Position numbers and translations under genes: made by a program
Assembly: GCA_965226025.1 (NCBI GenBank)
Contig: CBDDCD010000002.1
Coordinates: forward strand, 2,790,001-2,854,000
DNA length: 64,000 nucleotides
Source of the DNA: Moanibacter sp965226025
Lineage (GTDB): Bacteria; Verrucomicrobiota; Verrucomicrobiia; Opitutales; UBA2987
Reading direction: 5' to 3'
The notes under the pieces: model-generated
Databases searched by the model: none
The model's input: the letters and a program-made list of their open reading frames with translations, nothing else
Told to the model about the DNA's origin: nothing
Shown: positions 49,498-58,807 of the stretch, piece by piece
Numbering within the stretch: position 1 is the first letter of the stretch
Layout: the number at the start of each line of letters is the position of its first letter

Positions 49498-49824
49498 TCA
49501 GGATTCTTCTCTGGAACGGATCTGGGCCATGCGCGCGTCCAGCTCCTCTTCTGTTACGAGCCCGTGTTCAATAGCCTGGAGGGCGGCAGAGCCCGCCCAG
49601 CGTTCGTAGTAGCTGAGCTTTTCGTATACATCGGGCCCAAGCGACTCGATACCCCGACGTAGCTGGGCGAAGTCCTTGATGATGCCCTTTCTGAGTATCA
49701 TCATCACCATAGCGTCCACTTGGCGCTCCCAATAGGCAAGATCGTGTTCGCGGTGATCGATGGCTTCCGCCGGAAGGCCGCCCAGGTCGTGTGGTCCGAT
49801 GCGCTCGGGAGTGTCGGCCGTCAT
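49498..49824 (-). CDS. Nitrile hydratase beta N-terminal-like / thiocyanate hydrolase beta-like subunit
   Basis: 108 residues: 'GPHDLGGLPAEAIDHREHDL', 'AYWERQVDAMVMMILRKGII', 'LRRGIESLGPDVYEKLSYYE' and 'RWAGSAALQAIEHGLVTEEE' reproduce the helical N-terminal half of nitrile hydratase beta (H-D-x-G-G, W-E, R-x-x-I-E-x-x-G, Y-Y-E-x-W). The stop lies just before the repeat at 49426-49492. The ATG at 49824 overlaps (ATGA) the stop of a sulfatase-like stub, so translation may be coupled. Gene order beta-N, beta-C, alpha equals the scnB-scnA-scnC order of thiocyanate hydrolase. Confidence 0.8.
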   Translation of the reverse strand: MTADTPERIGPHDLGGLPAEAIDHREHDLAYWERQVDAMVMMILRKGIIKDFAQLRRGIESLGPDVYEKLSYYERWAGSAALQAIEHGLVTEEELDARMAQIRSREES

Positions 49825-49910
49825 GATTCGGGATCCCCTGTAATGTAGGGTTCGCCATAGCCGAGGTTTTCGGCCAAAATGATGATGATATTGGGTCCTG
49901 GAAAATTCAT
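49821..49910 (-). pseudogene. Sulfatase N-terminal stub (29 residues)
   Basis: ATG at 49910, then 'MNFPGPNIIIILAENLGYG' and 'EPYITGDPES' to a TGA at 49821-49823. This is the opening strand of type I sulfatases (P-N-I-x-x-I-x-A-D-D-x-G-Y-G), with the first metal Asp changed to Glu-Asn ('AENLGYG'). The catalytic Cys/Ser region is absent. The stop overlaps the ATG of the nitrile hydratase beta-N gene. It is either a decayed gene start or now a leader peptide. Confidence 0.5.
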
Positions 49911-50470
49911 GAATCAATCTAGAAATCTCACCTTACCTTTTCACCATGAGGCATGTTGAAAATTGCAAGGCGGCCTGTGCCAATAAGGGTTGAGGCAGTC
50001 GTGTTTGCAAGGTTTGAATCACCGACCAGTTTCTCGATGATTTGGCTGTCGCCAACCTATAAAAGGGCACCGTATGCTTGCACAACGATGCCGCCTAGCG
50101 TAGAAAAGAGGCTATGTCATCTAACGGCTCAGTTTCGCTTCACGGGATCGGCCTCCTAGCCAAAGACCGTGCACGGTTCAATCCCGACGTGTGGGCGCAT
50201 TTGGCTGACTTGCTCGGAGTATAGACTTGCAGCCCGGCGACTATGTCATGACCAGAAATCTCGAATCTTCATCCGTACTCTACGCATGGAAGCATCTGTT
50301 CTGCGCGTGCAAGCCGGCGCGAAAGTTCTGACTGTGAGCTGCAGGAGCAAGGTTGCTTGATCTAGGAAACGACTCGGATTTTTTACTCGGACGGATAGGG
50401 ATCAACGGGAGTAAGTCACACTAAGCCGACGTTTAATCCAAGGCGGAAAGGCCGTTTCTTAGGAGGTATC
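49911..50470. other. 560-bp gap upstream of the SIR2-STAND gene
   Basis: No convincing gene. An AGGAGGT Shine-Dalgarno lies at 50462-50468, immediately before the ATG at 50471. No clear repeat was recognised here, which is unusual for this window. Confidence 0.4.
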
Positions 50471-53400
50471 ATGGCAGGACATTCTTCAGATAGCCTGGCC
50501 GAAATTCTGGACATCGACGGCAACCGGGCGGTCTATGAACGCCTGAAAGAGCTGCTGTCGGCAGGGTCGGCGATGGGCTTTGTCGGGGCCGGGGCGTCCT
50601 TCCCGCTCTATCCGCTATGGGGGCAGTTGATTGGCGAGTTTGCCGGGGAACCGCAAAGGCGGGGGCTGGCGGACGAGGCAGCCAGAGATCATTGGTTGCG
50701 CAACGCCGAGCGGCGACCCCTTCACGTAGCCAAGCAGATCCGCGACAAGCTCACGGAGAAGTTTACTTTCACCTTCCTCTACGAGACCTTCAAGGACCGG
50801 AGCGGCTCCGACGGCGAGTTCTTCACTCCGACCCACGCGGCGCTCGTGCGCGCCAATTTCAAGGCCCTGCTGACGACCAACTACGACAGCGGCCTGGTCG
50901 AGGCTCGCCGCGTGCTACGGCCCGAGATCCGCGATACCCGCTTCGCTGTGTGGAACCAGAACTTCGAGGTCAACCGCTGGATTAACGGCGATGTCTTTGA
51001 CGGTGCGCCGTGTCCGATCCTCTATGCCCACGGGCATTTCGCGGACCCGCCGAGCATCGTACTGGATGCGGGCAGCTATCGCCGCGCCTACCACAGCACG
51101 CCCTACCGTCGGCTCTTCGAGAATCTGTGGCTCCAGGAGCATCTGGTCTTCGTCGGCTTCAGCTTCAACGATCTGGTGCTGACACAGATAGCCGAGGAGG
51201 TGCTGTGGGAGACTGCACGGCAGGGGGGCGGGGCGCCGCGCCACATCGCCGTTTTGGGGTTGCCCGAAAAAGAGGAATACACCCCGGAAATGCGCCACGA
51301 GTTTCTGGAGCCCTTCGACGCCGAGGTGCTCTTTTATCCGGTGTGCCGGACCGCCGAGGGCCACCCTGACCACGCGGCCCTTCAGGTGCTGCTCGATTCG
51401 CTGGCGCCAGAATCCCCTTCACCCACTGCTACCGAACTCCCAACCACTTCGCGGCGGCCGACTGCTCCCGAACCCTCGGCCGATCCAACGCCTGCTCCTG
51501 CCGAACCCATCCTCGAATTCGTCCACGAATCGACCGAAGACGCGCGATTCACCGGTCGGCTACAGGTCTTGGGACGGCTGGACGACTGGGCCGCCGATCT
51601 CGACGTGCGGGTCATCGGCATTACGGCGATAGGAGGCCTGGGCAAGACGGCGCTGCTGGGCCGCTGGCTCAGAAGCGAAAGTCCGGCCGTAACGCGCGGG
51701 GCCGAGGGCGTTTTTTTCTGGAGCTACTACCGCGACGCCGAGACCAACGCTATGCTGAAGGCACTCCTGGCTTTTGGCCGCGAGCGGCTGAACTGGGCGC
51801 CGAGCGCCGCGGTCACAGACAAGACGCAGGTCGACCAGGCTTTGGAGCTCTTACAGCAGCGCCGGATAGTCCTGGCGCTGGACGGCCTGGAGGTGGTGCA
51901 GGAGACGCCGGACACGGTGGCCTACGGCAAGCTGCTGGCGCCGGAATTAGCCGATCTTCTGCACCGGAGCAGCCGCGCCGTGAGAGAAGGCCTGGTCGTG
52001 CTGACCAGCCGCTTCCCCTTCCCGGACCTGACACAGCACCTGGGCGGTCCGCTGCGGCTGCTTCCGCTGCCCGCGCTCGCTCCGAGCGAAGGAGCGGATC
52101 TGTTATCGGCCCTCGAGGTTGGCGGTGAGCCGGAGAACCGCGAGGAGGTATCGCGGCAGCTCTCGGGGCACCCGTTGGCACTGCGCGTTTTCGCCCGCTC
52201 CATGCCCGCCGACCTGGGCGGGGATCCCACGCGTCTGTGGCAGCGGATCTTCGACGCTCCGCATCCGACCGACGGAGATTCACTGGAGGGCAAGATGCGG
52301 AGGCTCTTGGCATTTTACGAACAGTGCTTGCCCGAGGCGCATTCCCTTGTGCTCGGACTGCTGGCGTTGTTTCGTACGCCGGTCGGCGAAGAGACCCTGG
52401 GTGAGCTGTGGGAGCAGGGCAAGACAAAGACCAAACGCTCAGGCGGTGTTCTGGACCGACTGAAACAGCGGTTTCGGACAGGAAGATCGGAATCGCTGCA
52501 TGGCATCCTGGACCACCTGCACCGCGAGCACCTGCTGACCGCCGACAGCACCGAGGACGGGCCGCCGCGCTATGCCTGTCATCCGATATTGCGCGACTAT
52601 TTCCGCGGACGGCTGCTCGGACAGGCGACCCTGATCCGGAACGCGGCTAATCTGCTGGCCGAGCAGCCCGACGCTCAAGAGCCGCGGTCGTTGGAGGGCG
52701 TCCAATTGATCGTAGCTGCCATTGAGATTCTGCTTGAAGCCGGTGAGCTTGAAGCGGCGGACGAACTGTACAGGACGCGGCTAGACAATGGTCGTATGTT
52801 CTTATACCTTCCCGCTCCACACTGGGGCATGGAGGTCGCGCGGTGGTTTGTCCGGGATGAAACACGGCGCAGTGCAGTGCACCAACAGCTTGGTGAACGG
52901 CGTTTGAGCTTTTACTTGAACGAAGTCGCCCTATTTGCGAACTACGCCGGCGAACCGGAGACCGCGCTGGAGTTCTATCCGCAATCAGCAGAGATAGATC
53001 GTAAGGCCGAAGACTGGAATAATCTGTCAATCGGTCTGCAAAACCTCGGCGCAACGGAAATTGCGCTCGGTCTGGTTATTCCGGCCCAGGAACATTTGGA
53101 GGAATCGCTCCAGTTGGCCCGCAAGGCCGAAGTTGACAAGGAGATCTGTAGGAGGCTGGCGTCGGTCGGCTTAATTGCGTCGCTGCATGGAGACAGGGCA
53201 CGGGCAGACACGAACTTTGCCGAGGCCAATGCCATCCAGAACCGCATCCATCACGAAGGAGTGGATCTCTACAGTATCCGTGGCATCCATTGGGCTGAGC
53301 ACCTGCTGCGCAGCGGCGACCTGGCTCGAGCCCGACGACTGACCGACGCCAATATCAAGATCTGCCAAGAGAACAACTGGCAAGGTGACATTGGCAGTTG

Positions 53401-53872
53401 CGAGTGGATTTTCGGCTGGTTAGACACAGCAGAGGGCCGCTGGGGCGCGGCGTTGGGACATCTGTCAGCCGCGCGGGCCATCTTCCTCCGCGGCCACATG
53501 ATCTTCGAGTCGGCCGGCGCGCTGGTGACCGAGGCAGCCGCCTTGCTAGGAAAGGGCGACATTTCGGCGGCCTCGACCGCCTGCGAGCGCGGCCGGCACC
53601 TGGCTGCGCCGCGCAACTACCGCTTGGTTCATGCCGACGCGCTCCTGCAGCGCGCACGTATTTGGCTACACCCGATGGCGCTCGAACCGGGACCAGCCCG
53701 TGACGATGCTGAGGCCGCGTTGCACCTCGCTGATTCTTGCTCCTACGCCTGGGGTCAGCGCGATGCCCACCTCTTGCTCTCCACCGCTTGCGGCCACTTG
53801 GGCGACCCCGAGGCCGCCGCCCACCACCGCACCCAGGCGGAGCACTGGGAAAGCCGCCTGGGAGATGGATGA
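50471..53872 (+). CDS. SIR2-STAND NTPase-TPR protein, probable anti-phage effector (Avs5-like layout)
   Basis: 1133 residues in three parts. (1) SIR2-type NADase, about 20-290: 'GFVGAGASFPLYPLWGQL', 'KALLTTNYDSGLVEA', catalytic 'YAHGHFADP', 'LVFVGFSFNDLVL'. (2) A Pro/Thr/Ala-rich linker (about 315-347), then a STAND ATPase: Walker A 'TAIGGLGKTALLGRW' near 387, Walker B 'IVLALDGLEVVQE' near 465, 'LVVLTSRFPFPDL' near 510, winged helix to about 700. (3) A helical TPR-like sensor, about 730-1120. The arrangement matches antiviral STAND proteins with a SIR2 effector, which sense a phage protein through the repeats and deplete NAD+. It is a single gene with a strong AGGAGGT ribosome site. The TPR part diverges most and would decide the trigger. 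Confidence 0.85.
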   Translation: MAGHSSDSLAEILDIDGNRAVYERLKELLSAGSAMGFVGAGASFPLYPLWGQLIGEFAGEPQRRGLADEAARDHWLRNAERRPLHVAKQIRDKLTEKFTFTFLYETFKDRSGSDGEFFTPTHAALVRANFKALLTTNYDSGLVEARRVLRPEIRDTRFAVWNQNFEVNRWINGDVFDGAPCPILYAHGHFADPPSIVLDAGSYRRAYHSTPYRRLFENLWLQEHLVFVGFSFNDLVLTQIAEEVLWETARQGGGAPRHIAVLGLPEKEEYTPEMRHEFLEPFDAEVLFYPVCRTAEGHPDHAALQVLLDSLAPESPSPTATELPTTSRRPTAPEPSADPTPAPAEPILEFVHESTEDARFTGRLQVLGRLDDWAADLDVRVIGITAIGGLGKTALLGRWLRSESPAVTRGAEGVFFWSYYRDAETNAMLKALLAFGRERLNWAPSAAVTDKTQVDQALELLQQRRIVLALDGLEVVQETPDTVAYGKLLAPELADLLHRSSRAVREGLVVLTSRFPFPDLTQHLGGPLRLLPLPALAPSEGADLLSALEVGGEPENREEVSRQLSGHPLALRVFARSMPADLGGDPTRLWQRIFDAPHPTDGDSLEGKMRRLLAFYEQCLPEAHSLVLGLLALFRTPVGEETLGELWEQGKTKTKRSGGVLDRLKQRFRTGRSESLHGILDHLHREHLLTADSTEDGPPRYACHPILRDYFRGRLLGQATLIRNAANLLAEQPDAQEPRSLEGVQLIVAAIEILLEAGELEAADELYRTRLDNGRMFLYLPAPHWGMEVARWFVRDETRRSAVHQQLGERRLSFYLNEVALFANYAGEPETALEFYPQSAEIDRKAEDWNNLSIGLQNLGATEIALGLVIPAQEHLEESLQLARKAEVDKEICRRLASVGLIASLHGDRARADTNFAEANAIQNRIHHEGVDLYSIRGIHWAEHLLRSGDLARARRLTDANIKICQENNWQGDIGSCEWIFGWLDTAEGRWGAALGHLSAARAIFLRGHMIFESAGALVTEAAALLGKGDISAASTACERGRHLAAPRNYRLVHADALLQRARIWLHPMALEPGPARDDAEAALHLADSCSYAWGQRDAHLLLSTACGHLGDPEAAAHHRTQAEHWESRLGDG

Positions 53873-53916
53873 CGGGCCCCTAGCCCAGTTTCGCCTTCAA
53901 GGCTTTCTCGTGAGAA

Positions 53917-55400
53917 TCATACACGATAAGCAAACAGTTTGGCGCCGAACATACGGAAGCGGATCCCGACTGCTTCGCCGACGGCGGAGATGTCGCTTCG
54001 TCCTTTCCAGGTCACAACACGATCCTCCGCATCACCGGTGAGGCGGTCGCAGTCTTCGAAGCTGAATCCGGGCACTGGGTCCGTGTCGGGAATCATCAGG
54101 GAGGGGATCTTTTCCAGGAGCTCGACTTGAATCCAGCCACCGGGTTCGCAGCGATAGTTCAAGCGCAGTTCGTCATGTGCCCTGAACAGGTGGGCAGGGT
54201 GAAGTTTCCTTCCGAATGGGCTCGAATGCCACAAAAACGATGGGGCCGCCAGCGCGCCCATCGTATCTGACTAGGTCGCCTTTTTGGAAAGAGGACGGGG
54301 ACCTTGTCGGCCGGTGGGTCGTGTATCACGGAGTGGCCGGTGTAGGGAGAGGCCCAGTACCCATCGGGGAGCTCCACGATACCGCTCCGCCAGTAGTGCG
54401 CCATGCACTCGTCGCCGTCACCTTCGACTCCGAGGGGCAGTATCGCTCTGCGCTCGGGGCGCGACCAGTAGAGCCCATCGCGGCTGAAGGCGATCTGACC
54501 GTCGATGGTGCTGGCGATCTGGTGGTATACGGGAATGAGCATGCCGTGCAGATCATCGCGGCCTGGGTAGGGAAAGTAGTTGGCGCCGTAGAAGGAGATG
54601 TCGGGTGGGTCTTCGGCATCTGGGTGATGTATCAGCTTGGGCGCGTGCCAATTGAGGAAATCATCCGTTCGGGAAAATCCTATGGTGCGAATCTGCATTC
54701 CCTGTTCCAGGTTGCTGACACCGATCCCTTCGAGGACTTCGGACGGATAGCCCATGAGCTGGATGTAACAGAAATAGCTTTCGTGGTGCGGGTCGTAGGC
54801 GGCCGATATACCGCCGTTGACTGAACGATAGGCCAGAGGTTCTTCGAGAGGTGTCCAGTGGATGCGGTTGGGTGAGGTCCAGGCGAGCATATGGCCCGTA
54901 ATCTCGGCCCTCGGTCCGGAATATTCGTCCGCTTCCTGCTCCGCCTTAACCCGCCTTCCGGCCTCTTCTCCATCCAGTTCTTCGCCCGTATCCGGATCAC
55001 TCCAATACATTCGGCCACCCATTGCTTTGAAGCGCTCTTCTGGCGGAGCGCTTGGATCCTCGAAAGTGCCGGTCGCCCCTTCGGCCAGGCTGGCGAGCAG
55101 GTTGTTCTTTTTCGAACCGTTGTAATCGACTTCGTTCAGATCCGGGCGGGTCCAGTTGTAGGCGTCGTCACTGGCGGCGTAACAATGACCCTCAGAGGCT
55201 GTGTAGATCATATGGTAGCGCCCCTTGTCCTGCCAAATACAGAGTGGCGCGATTCCTCCTTCCCATTCCGCTTCCGCTTCGAGCAGAGGTTCGGATTTCA
55301 AGGCCTCTTCGATCTCGAAGCGGATTCCGATCGGCGCGTCGTAAAGCTCGAGCTCACCCTCTCGACTGGCTCCGCGATGCCCCGGAAAGACGTCGATCAT
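53917..55400 (-). pseudogene. GH32/43-like propeller glycosidase, frameshifted near its 3' end
   Basis: From ATG 55400 the frame encodes a propeller protein: 'IAPLCIWQDKGRYHMIYTAS', 'MLAWTSPNRIHWTPLEEPL', 'AAYDPHHESYFCYIQLMGY', 'IGFSRTDDFLNWHAPKLIHH' and 'IAFSRDGLYWSRPERRAI', ending at 54159. After 'EGNFTLPT' the frame is lost. The homologous C-terminal domain continues one frame over: 'RAHDELRLNYRCEPGGWIQV' with 'PGFSFEDCDRLTGD' and 'RFRMFGAKLFAYRV' to 53917. The switch is near 54190-54200. One indel or a sequencing error would restore a protein of about 490 residues. It converges on the SIR2-STAND gene with a 44-bp gap. Confidence 0.7.
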
Positions 55401-55499
55401 ATCGACCAGCGTGCTCCAGGCACCGGTGTTCAGTCGGATTCTGGGAATGCGTGGCTGGGGAGTATTTTTTCTCTGTCGTCGTTGTTCGGCATCGCAGGG

Positions 55500-56765
55500 C
55501 TAAATCCCCAACGCTCGATTCGCCTCATCCTGATAAACACTCAGCGACCCATCTACCACCTCGTTGAGACGCACTGGCCGTCCGGCTTCCGAAGACTCGT
55601 GGCAGGCCATGACCAAGGCAACCGCAGCCAACCCCTCCTCCGGCCCGACCTCAACGGATCTACCCTTATCGATCGCGTCTAAAAGGTCGGCCACCTCGAT
55701 GGCAATAAGCTTTAGGTCTGAATCTCCTCCCACGCCCCCGCCAACTTGATCAAACCGCGCCAGGCGTTGACCCCCAAAAAACCGGGCGGTGCGCTCATCC
55801 AGGACAAAGTCCGGCACAAGAGAGAGCACCTCCTCGTCGCTCAGGGATTCTTCGGAGCCGTTACGGAACACCCGGAGCGGTCTCCCGGAGCGAACCGATG
55901 GCAGATCGATCTGTCCTTCGCTTCCGTAAATCGCGAACCGTCTAAATCTCGGCCCTTGCGCAGCCTGATCGTAGAGCCACTGCCCCAACGCGCCATTGGC
56001 ATAAACGTAGGTGGCCATAACAAGATCGGGCGCATCCGCTGCCTGAACATCCGGATAATCGTCAGCATAGTGCTCGTGAAACGACTTCACCCGAATCCCC
56101 TTAAAGATCCGCTCGTGCTCTTGCAGCCGCACCTGCCCGGTCACCGTCAAAATCGGCCCGAGCAGATACATCTGCAAATCGGCATTGTGCACGCCGGACT
56201 CCAGAATTGGTCCACCTTGATGACGTAGGTACTGCCATCCGCCGGCATGGGCTAGGCGCCCGCCGCCCGAGGTCAGGTCCAGCATCGTCCTGACCTCTCC
56301 GATTGCACCCACATCCACAAGAGCTCGGGCAAGGCGGCTGATTGGATCCCGGCGGTAGTTCTCAGCCACAGACAATACCCGGTTGTGTCTTTCGGCGGCG
56401 GCTTGCATCTTACGGCATGCTGCGACCGTCGGGGCCATGGGCTTCTCGGTCCGTACGTGTAGGCCCGCTTCGGCCGCTACTTCAGCTATTTCGTGATGAG
56501 CCGCTGCGGTCGCTACGATATCCACTACGTCCAGTTCGGGACATCCTGCAACCGCATCTTCCAGAGATCCAAACGCCTGGGGACGAACTCCGAAGAGCAC
56601 CTCGGTCTCCCCAGCGACGAATTCAGCCCGGTCCAGCTCAGGGTCCACTACCGCGGCTACTTCCAATCGGCCGGGCTCAAAGTCCTCTAGGGTCCGATAT
56701 CCGCGCAGATGCCGGCGGCCCATCCCGCCGCATCCAGCCAAAACAAGCCGGTGCTTTACAAGCAT
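55500..56765 (-). CDS. Gfo/Idh/MocA-family oxidoreductase
   Basis: About 421 residues. The N-terminal Rossmann fold has 'LVLAGCGGMGRRHLRGYR' for NAD(P) and 'RTEKPMAPTVAACRKMQ', the family's catalytic-Lys motif (E-K-P). The C-terminal alpha/beta domain has 'ILESGVHNADLQMYLLGP' (HxxD-type substrate site) and 'LDAIDKGRSVEVGPEEGLAA'. It starts at ATG 56765, where the Rossmann strand begins. The substrate is probably a sugar or inositol; the gene beside it (56791-57393) is a possible partner. Confidence 0.85.
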   Translation of the reverse strand: MLVKHRLVLAGCGGMGRRHLRGYRTLEDFEPGRLEVAAVVDPELDRAEFVAGETEVLFGVRPQAFGSLEDAVAGCPELDVVDIVATAAAHHEIAEVAAEAGLHVRTEKPMAPTVAACRKMQAAAERHNRVLSVAENYRRDPISRLARALVDVGAIGEVRTMLDLTSGGGRLAHAGGWQYLRHQGGPILESGVHNADLQMYLLGPILTVTGQVRLQEHERIFKGIRVKSFHEHYADDYPDVQAADAPDLVMATYVYANGALGQWLYDQAAQGPRFRRFAIYGSEGQIDLPSVRSGRPLRVFRNGSEESLSDEEVLSLVPDFVLDERTARFFGGQRLARFDQVGGGVGGDSDLKLIAIEVADLLDAIDKGRSVEVGPEEGLAAVALVMACHESSEAGRPVRLNEVVDGSLSVYQDEANRALGI

Positions 56766-56790
56766 GATGCTTCCTTGTGATGTAACCTCG

Positions 56791-57393
56791 TTAGAGCGCG
56801 TCCTCAGCCCACTCGTGGTCGGGCGGAATCGTCCACGTTTCGGAGAGTGCCAGACAGCATGTGGTTCCCTCTTTGCCGAAGAGATCTCTGGGTAGCACCA
56901 GTCCCGGCACGGTTTCTCCACTGATCGTTATTTGGGCTCGCCTGGCTGGTATCAACACGCTGTAGACTCCGTGTGGCTGGTCTGGATTCTCGAAAGGTTG
57001 GTTGGCGACGATGATCGGTTCCAAAAAATCATACCAGGCCAGGGTAATGTGCTCATCCAGAGTTTCGATATACTCGTACCAGGTCGTCAGGGTGTCGCCA
57101 CTCTTGGAGAATTCGGCTTCGATGAGGGGAATGTCGCCACCGGAATAGGTGTCTCGCATGGAGGCTTGGATGCCTTCCTGGAGCCAACGGGCTAGACCGA
57201 AATTGTCAGAGTAGATTTGAGGCTGACTGTTGGACAAGACGCTTTTCGCGAAAAGGACGTGCCCTGTTCCTCTGGACGAAGCGTGCACTCTCCAGTGGCT
57301 GATTTCGGCGGTGGGATCAGCGTCCTCGGACTCGCCAATGCGGAGGAAGGAGTTCTCACCGGTGAGTCTGATTTTGTTCGGGTCCGCTCCCAT
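56791..57393 (-). CDS. Conserved-looking protein of unknown function next to the oxidoreductase
   Basis: 200 residues from ATG 57393 ('MGADPNKIRLTGENSFLRIG'). Beta-rich and acidic, with 'ISHWRVHASSRGTGHVLFAK', 'YIETLDEHITLAWYDFLEPI', 'HGVYSVLIPARRAQITISG' and a final 'LSETWTIPPDHEWAEDAL'. No family is recognised and there is no signal peptide. A longer frame starting at 57513 would add 40 residues that are only translated TCTGTCGGA repeat, so the shorter start is chosen. It is 25 bp upstream of the Gfo/Idh/MocA gene on the same strand and likely co-transcribed. Confidence 0.6.
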   Translation of the reverse strand: MGADPNKIRLTGENSFLRIGESEDADPTAEISHWRVHASSRGTGHVLFAKSVLSNSQPQIYSDNFGLARWLQEGIQASMRDTYSGGDIPLIEAEFSKSGDTLTTWYEYIETLDEHITLAWYDFLEPIIVANQPFENPDQPHGVYSVLIPARRAQITISGETVPGLVLPRDLFGKEGTTCCLALSETWTIPPDHEWAEDAL

Positions 57394-57401
57394 ATGCCAA
57401 G

Positions 57402-57449
57402 AGTCCGTCGGGTTTTGGCGTTCGATTGCTGTGTAGGTACCAAAGCTCG
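57402..57449. repeat. TCTGTCGGA element, truncated on the right
   Basis: AGTCCGTCGGGTTTTGGCGT then TCGATTGCTGTGTAGGTACC, matching the left and centre of the elements at 49426 and 59827; the right inverted end is missing. It abuts the start codon of the 57393 gene. Confidence 0.6.
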
Positions 57450-57521
57450 CAAGAGATACTTCTGGCAATAAGAAAATGACGGAGAGAATCCGGCAAGAGG
57501 TGCCTAACCGCATAGAGTAAA

Positions 57522-57633
57522 GGTGGTCCGCGGCCTTCCGTCTCCGCCGAGGCTTCGCCGAGATGTACCGGACGCGGAAGTGGTTTGGTGAGTGTTTCGG
57601 AACTTATGCCGCGCCCGGAGGTCACGGCCCACC
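57522..57633. repeat. GCGTCCGG-type inverted repeat (subtype b) with nested insertion
   Basis: GGTGGTCCGCGGCC at 57522 and GCGCCCGGAGGTCACGGCCC at 57611 are the outer ends. About 30 bp with GAGGCTTCGCCGAG interrupts the left arm at 57537-57567 at the same site as in 46785-46862. It occupies the gap between the 57393 gene and the PhyH gene. Confidence 0.7.
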
Positions 57634-57677
57634 ATTGAACGGTTGTGCGAACTGCAATCTGTGCTTCGCCCTACCTA

Positions 57678-58460
57678 CTACGCGAGTAGCTCACTCACCG
57701 GCCGAGCCTTGGAGTGCTGGCGATGGCCTGGTTCTTCGTGCTCCAAACCGCAGAGCCAATTCCAAGTGCGAACTCGTCGTACTCGATCTCGATAGGATTC
57801 AACTTCCGTGACATAGGGCAATCGAGGGCGGTCATTGTATTCAGGAATATCCTCTGTGTCGATCAGCCAGTCACGTGAGGGAGATGAGGATCGAAAATAG
57901 GAGAATTTTATCATGCTGCGTTTTCGATCGTTGGTTTTGGGCCCTGCTTTATGCCAGATTCCATGACGAGTCATGGCAACGGTCCCCGCCGGCACTGTCA
58001 GAGATAGCTGACCGAGAACATCGCCATAGTGCGCAATCGCCTCTCGATCGACCGCCCGGCAGTGCGACCCCGGCAGAATCATGGTCGGTCCGTCTTCGAT
58101 CGCCACGGCGTGGGGATAGTAATAGCACTGGAGGTTTGTCACATCGTACCCACTCCCAGAGAGCCCGTCCGAGTGCCAGGTTTGGCCCAAGTGGGCCGCT
58201 TCAAAAAAATGATGGTGGCCCCCGCGAGGTACCAGGAAATCCTTACCCAGCAAGGATCGAGCAACTCCTGCAACTTTGGGATGCAAAAGAACTTCGCTGG
58301 TGAATTCATCGGAGGAGATCAGGGCGTCGGCGTTTCCTCTTGGTAGATTGCAACATTGGAGGTTGTAGTCGTCTCCAATGACGCCCTCCATCAGGACATA
58401 CCCTAGTGCGATGAAGTCCATCACATCGTCGTCGGCCATCGTTGGACTGATGTCGGTCAT
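57678..58460 (-). CDS. Phytanoyl-CoA dioxygenase (PhyH)-family oxygenase
   Basis: 260 residues. The iron site is H96-x-D98 in 'GQTWHSDGLSGSG', the distal His is in 'MTRHGIWHKAGPKTND' (near 176) and the Arg/Lys co-substrate region is 'RKRSMIKFSYFRSSSP'. 'GPTMILPGSHCRAVDREA' is the conserved jelly-roll strand. The protein is somewhat shorter at the N-terminus than the other two family members here. All ligands are present, so it should be functional. The substrate is unknown. Confidence 0.85.
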   Translation of the reverse strand: MTDISPTMADDDVMDFIALGYVLMEGVIGDDYNLQCCNLPRGNADALISSDEFTSEVLLHPKVAGVARSLLGKDFLVPRGGHHHFFEAAHLGQTWHSDGLSGSGYDVTNLQCYYYPHAVAIEDGPTMILPGSHCRAVDREAIAHYGDVLGQLSLTVPAGTVAMTRHGIWHKAGPKTNDRKRSMIKFSYFRSSSPSRDWLIDTEDIPEYNDRPRLPYVTEVESYRDRVRRVRTWNWLCGLEHEEPGHRQHSKARPVSELLA

Positions 58461-58538
58461 ATTCTTACTTCGTTAGAAGATGTACAGAATTAAACGCTGA
58501 GAACATGGAGCAGCGAACTCGCAACCAAAGAGAAGAGA

Positions 58539-58685
58539 ACCACGGAGGCCACGGAGACACGAAGAAGACAGCACTGATCAATGAGGGGGGTTATTGTCAA
58601 AACAGTTGATTCGCGAACTTTGAGAGGAATTTTGAGCAGAGAATTCATCCAGAAAATCCTCCGTGTCTCCATGGCCTTCGTGGTT
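58539..58685. repeat. CCACGGAGGCCACGGAG inverted repeat
   Basis: AACCACGGAGGCCACGGAGA.. (58539-58565) is mirrored by ..TCTCCATGGCCTTCGTGGTT (58659-58685), arms of 27 bp with few mismatches. A single related unit is at 20612-20632. It fills 58461-58807. Confidence 0.7.
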
Positions 58686-58807
58686 GGATTTTTTCTTCGC
58701 ACTATTGGTTGCGGCTTCGCTGCGCTATGAGTTCGGTGGTTTGCTTTGTATTGTTTACAGAATCAATCACTAATTTGAATCCTTGAACAAAAACGTGTGC
58801 AAAAAAG

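Noticed and set aside
51813..52427. 204-codon minus-strand frame inside the SIR2-STAND gene
   Set aside because: Low-complexity Arg/Pro/Ala composition typical of an antisense shadow.
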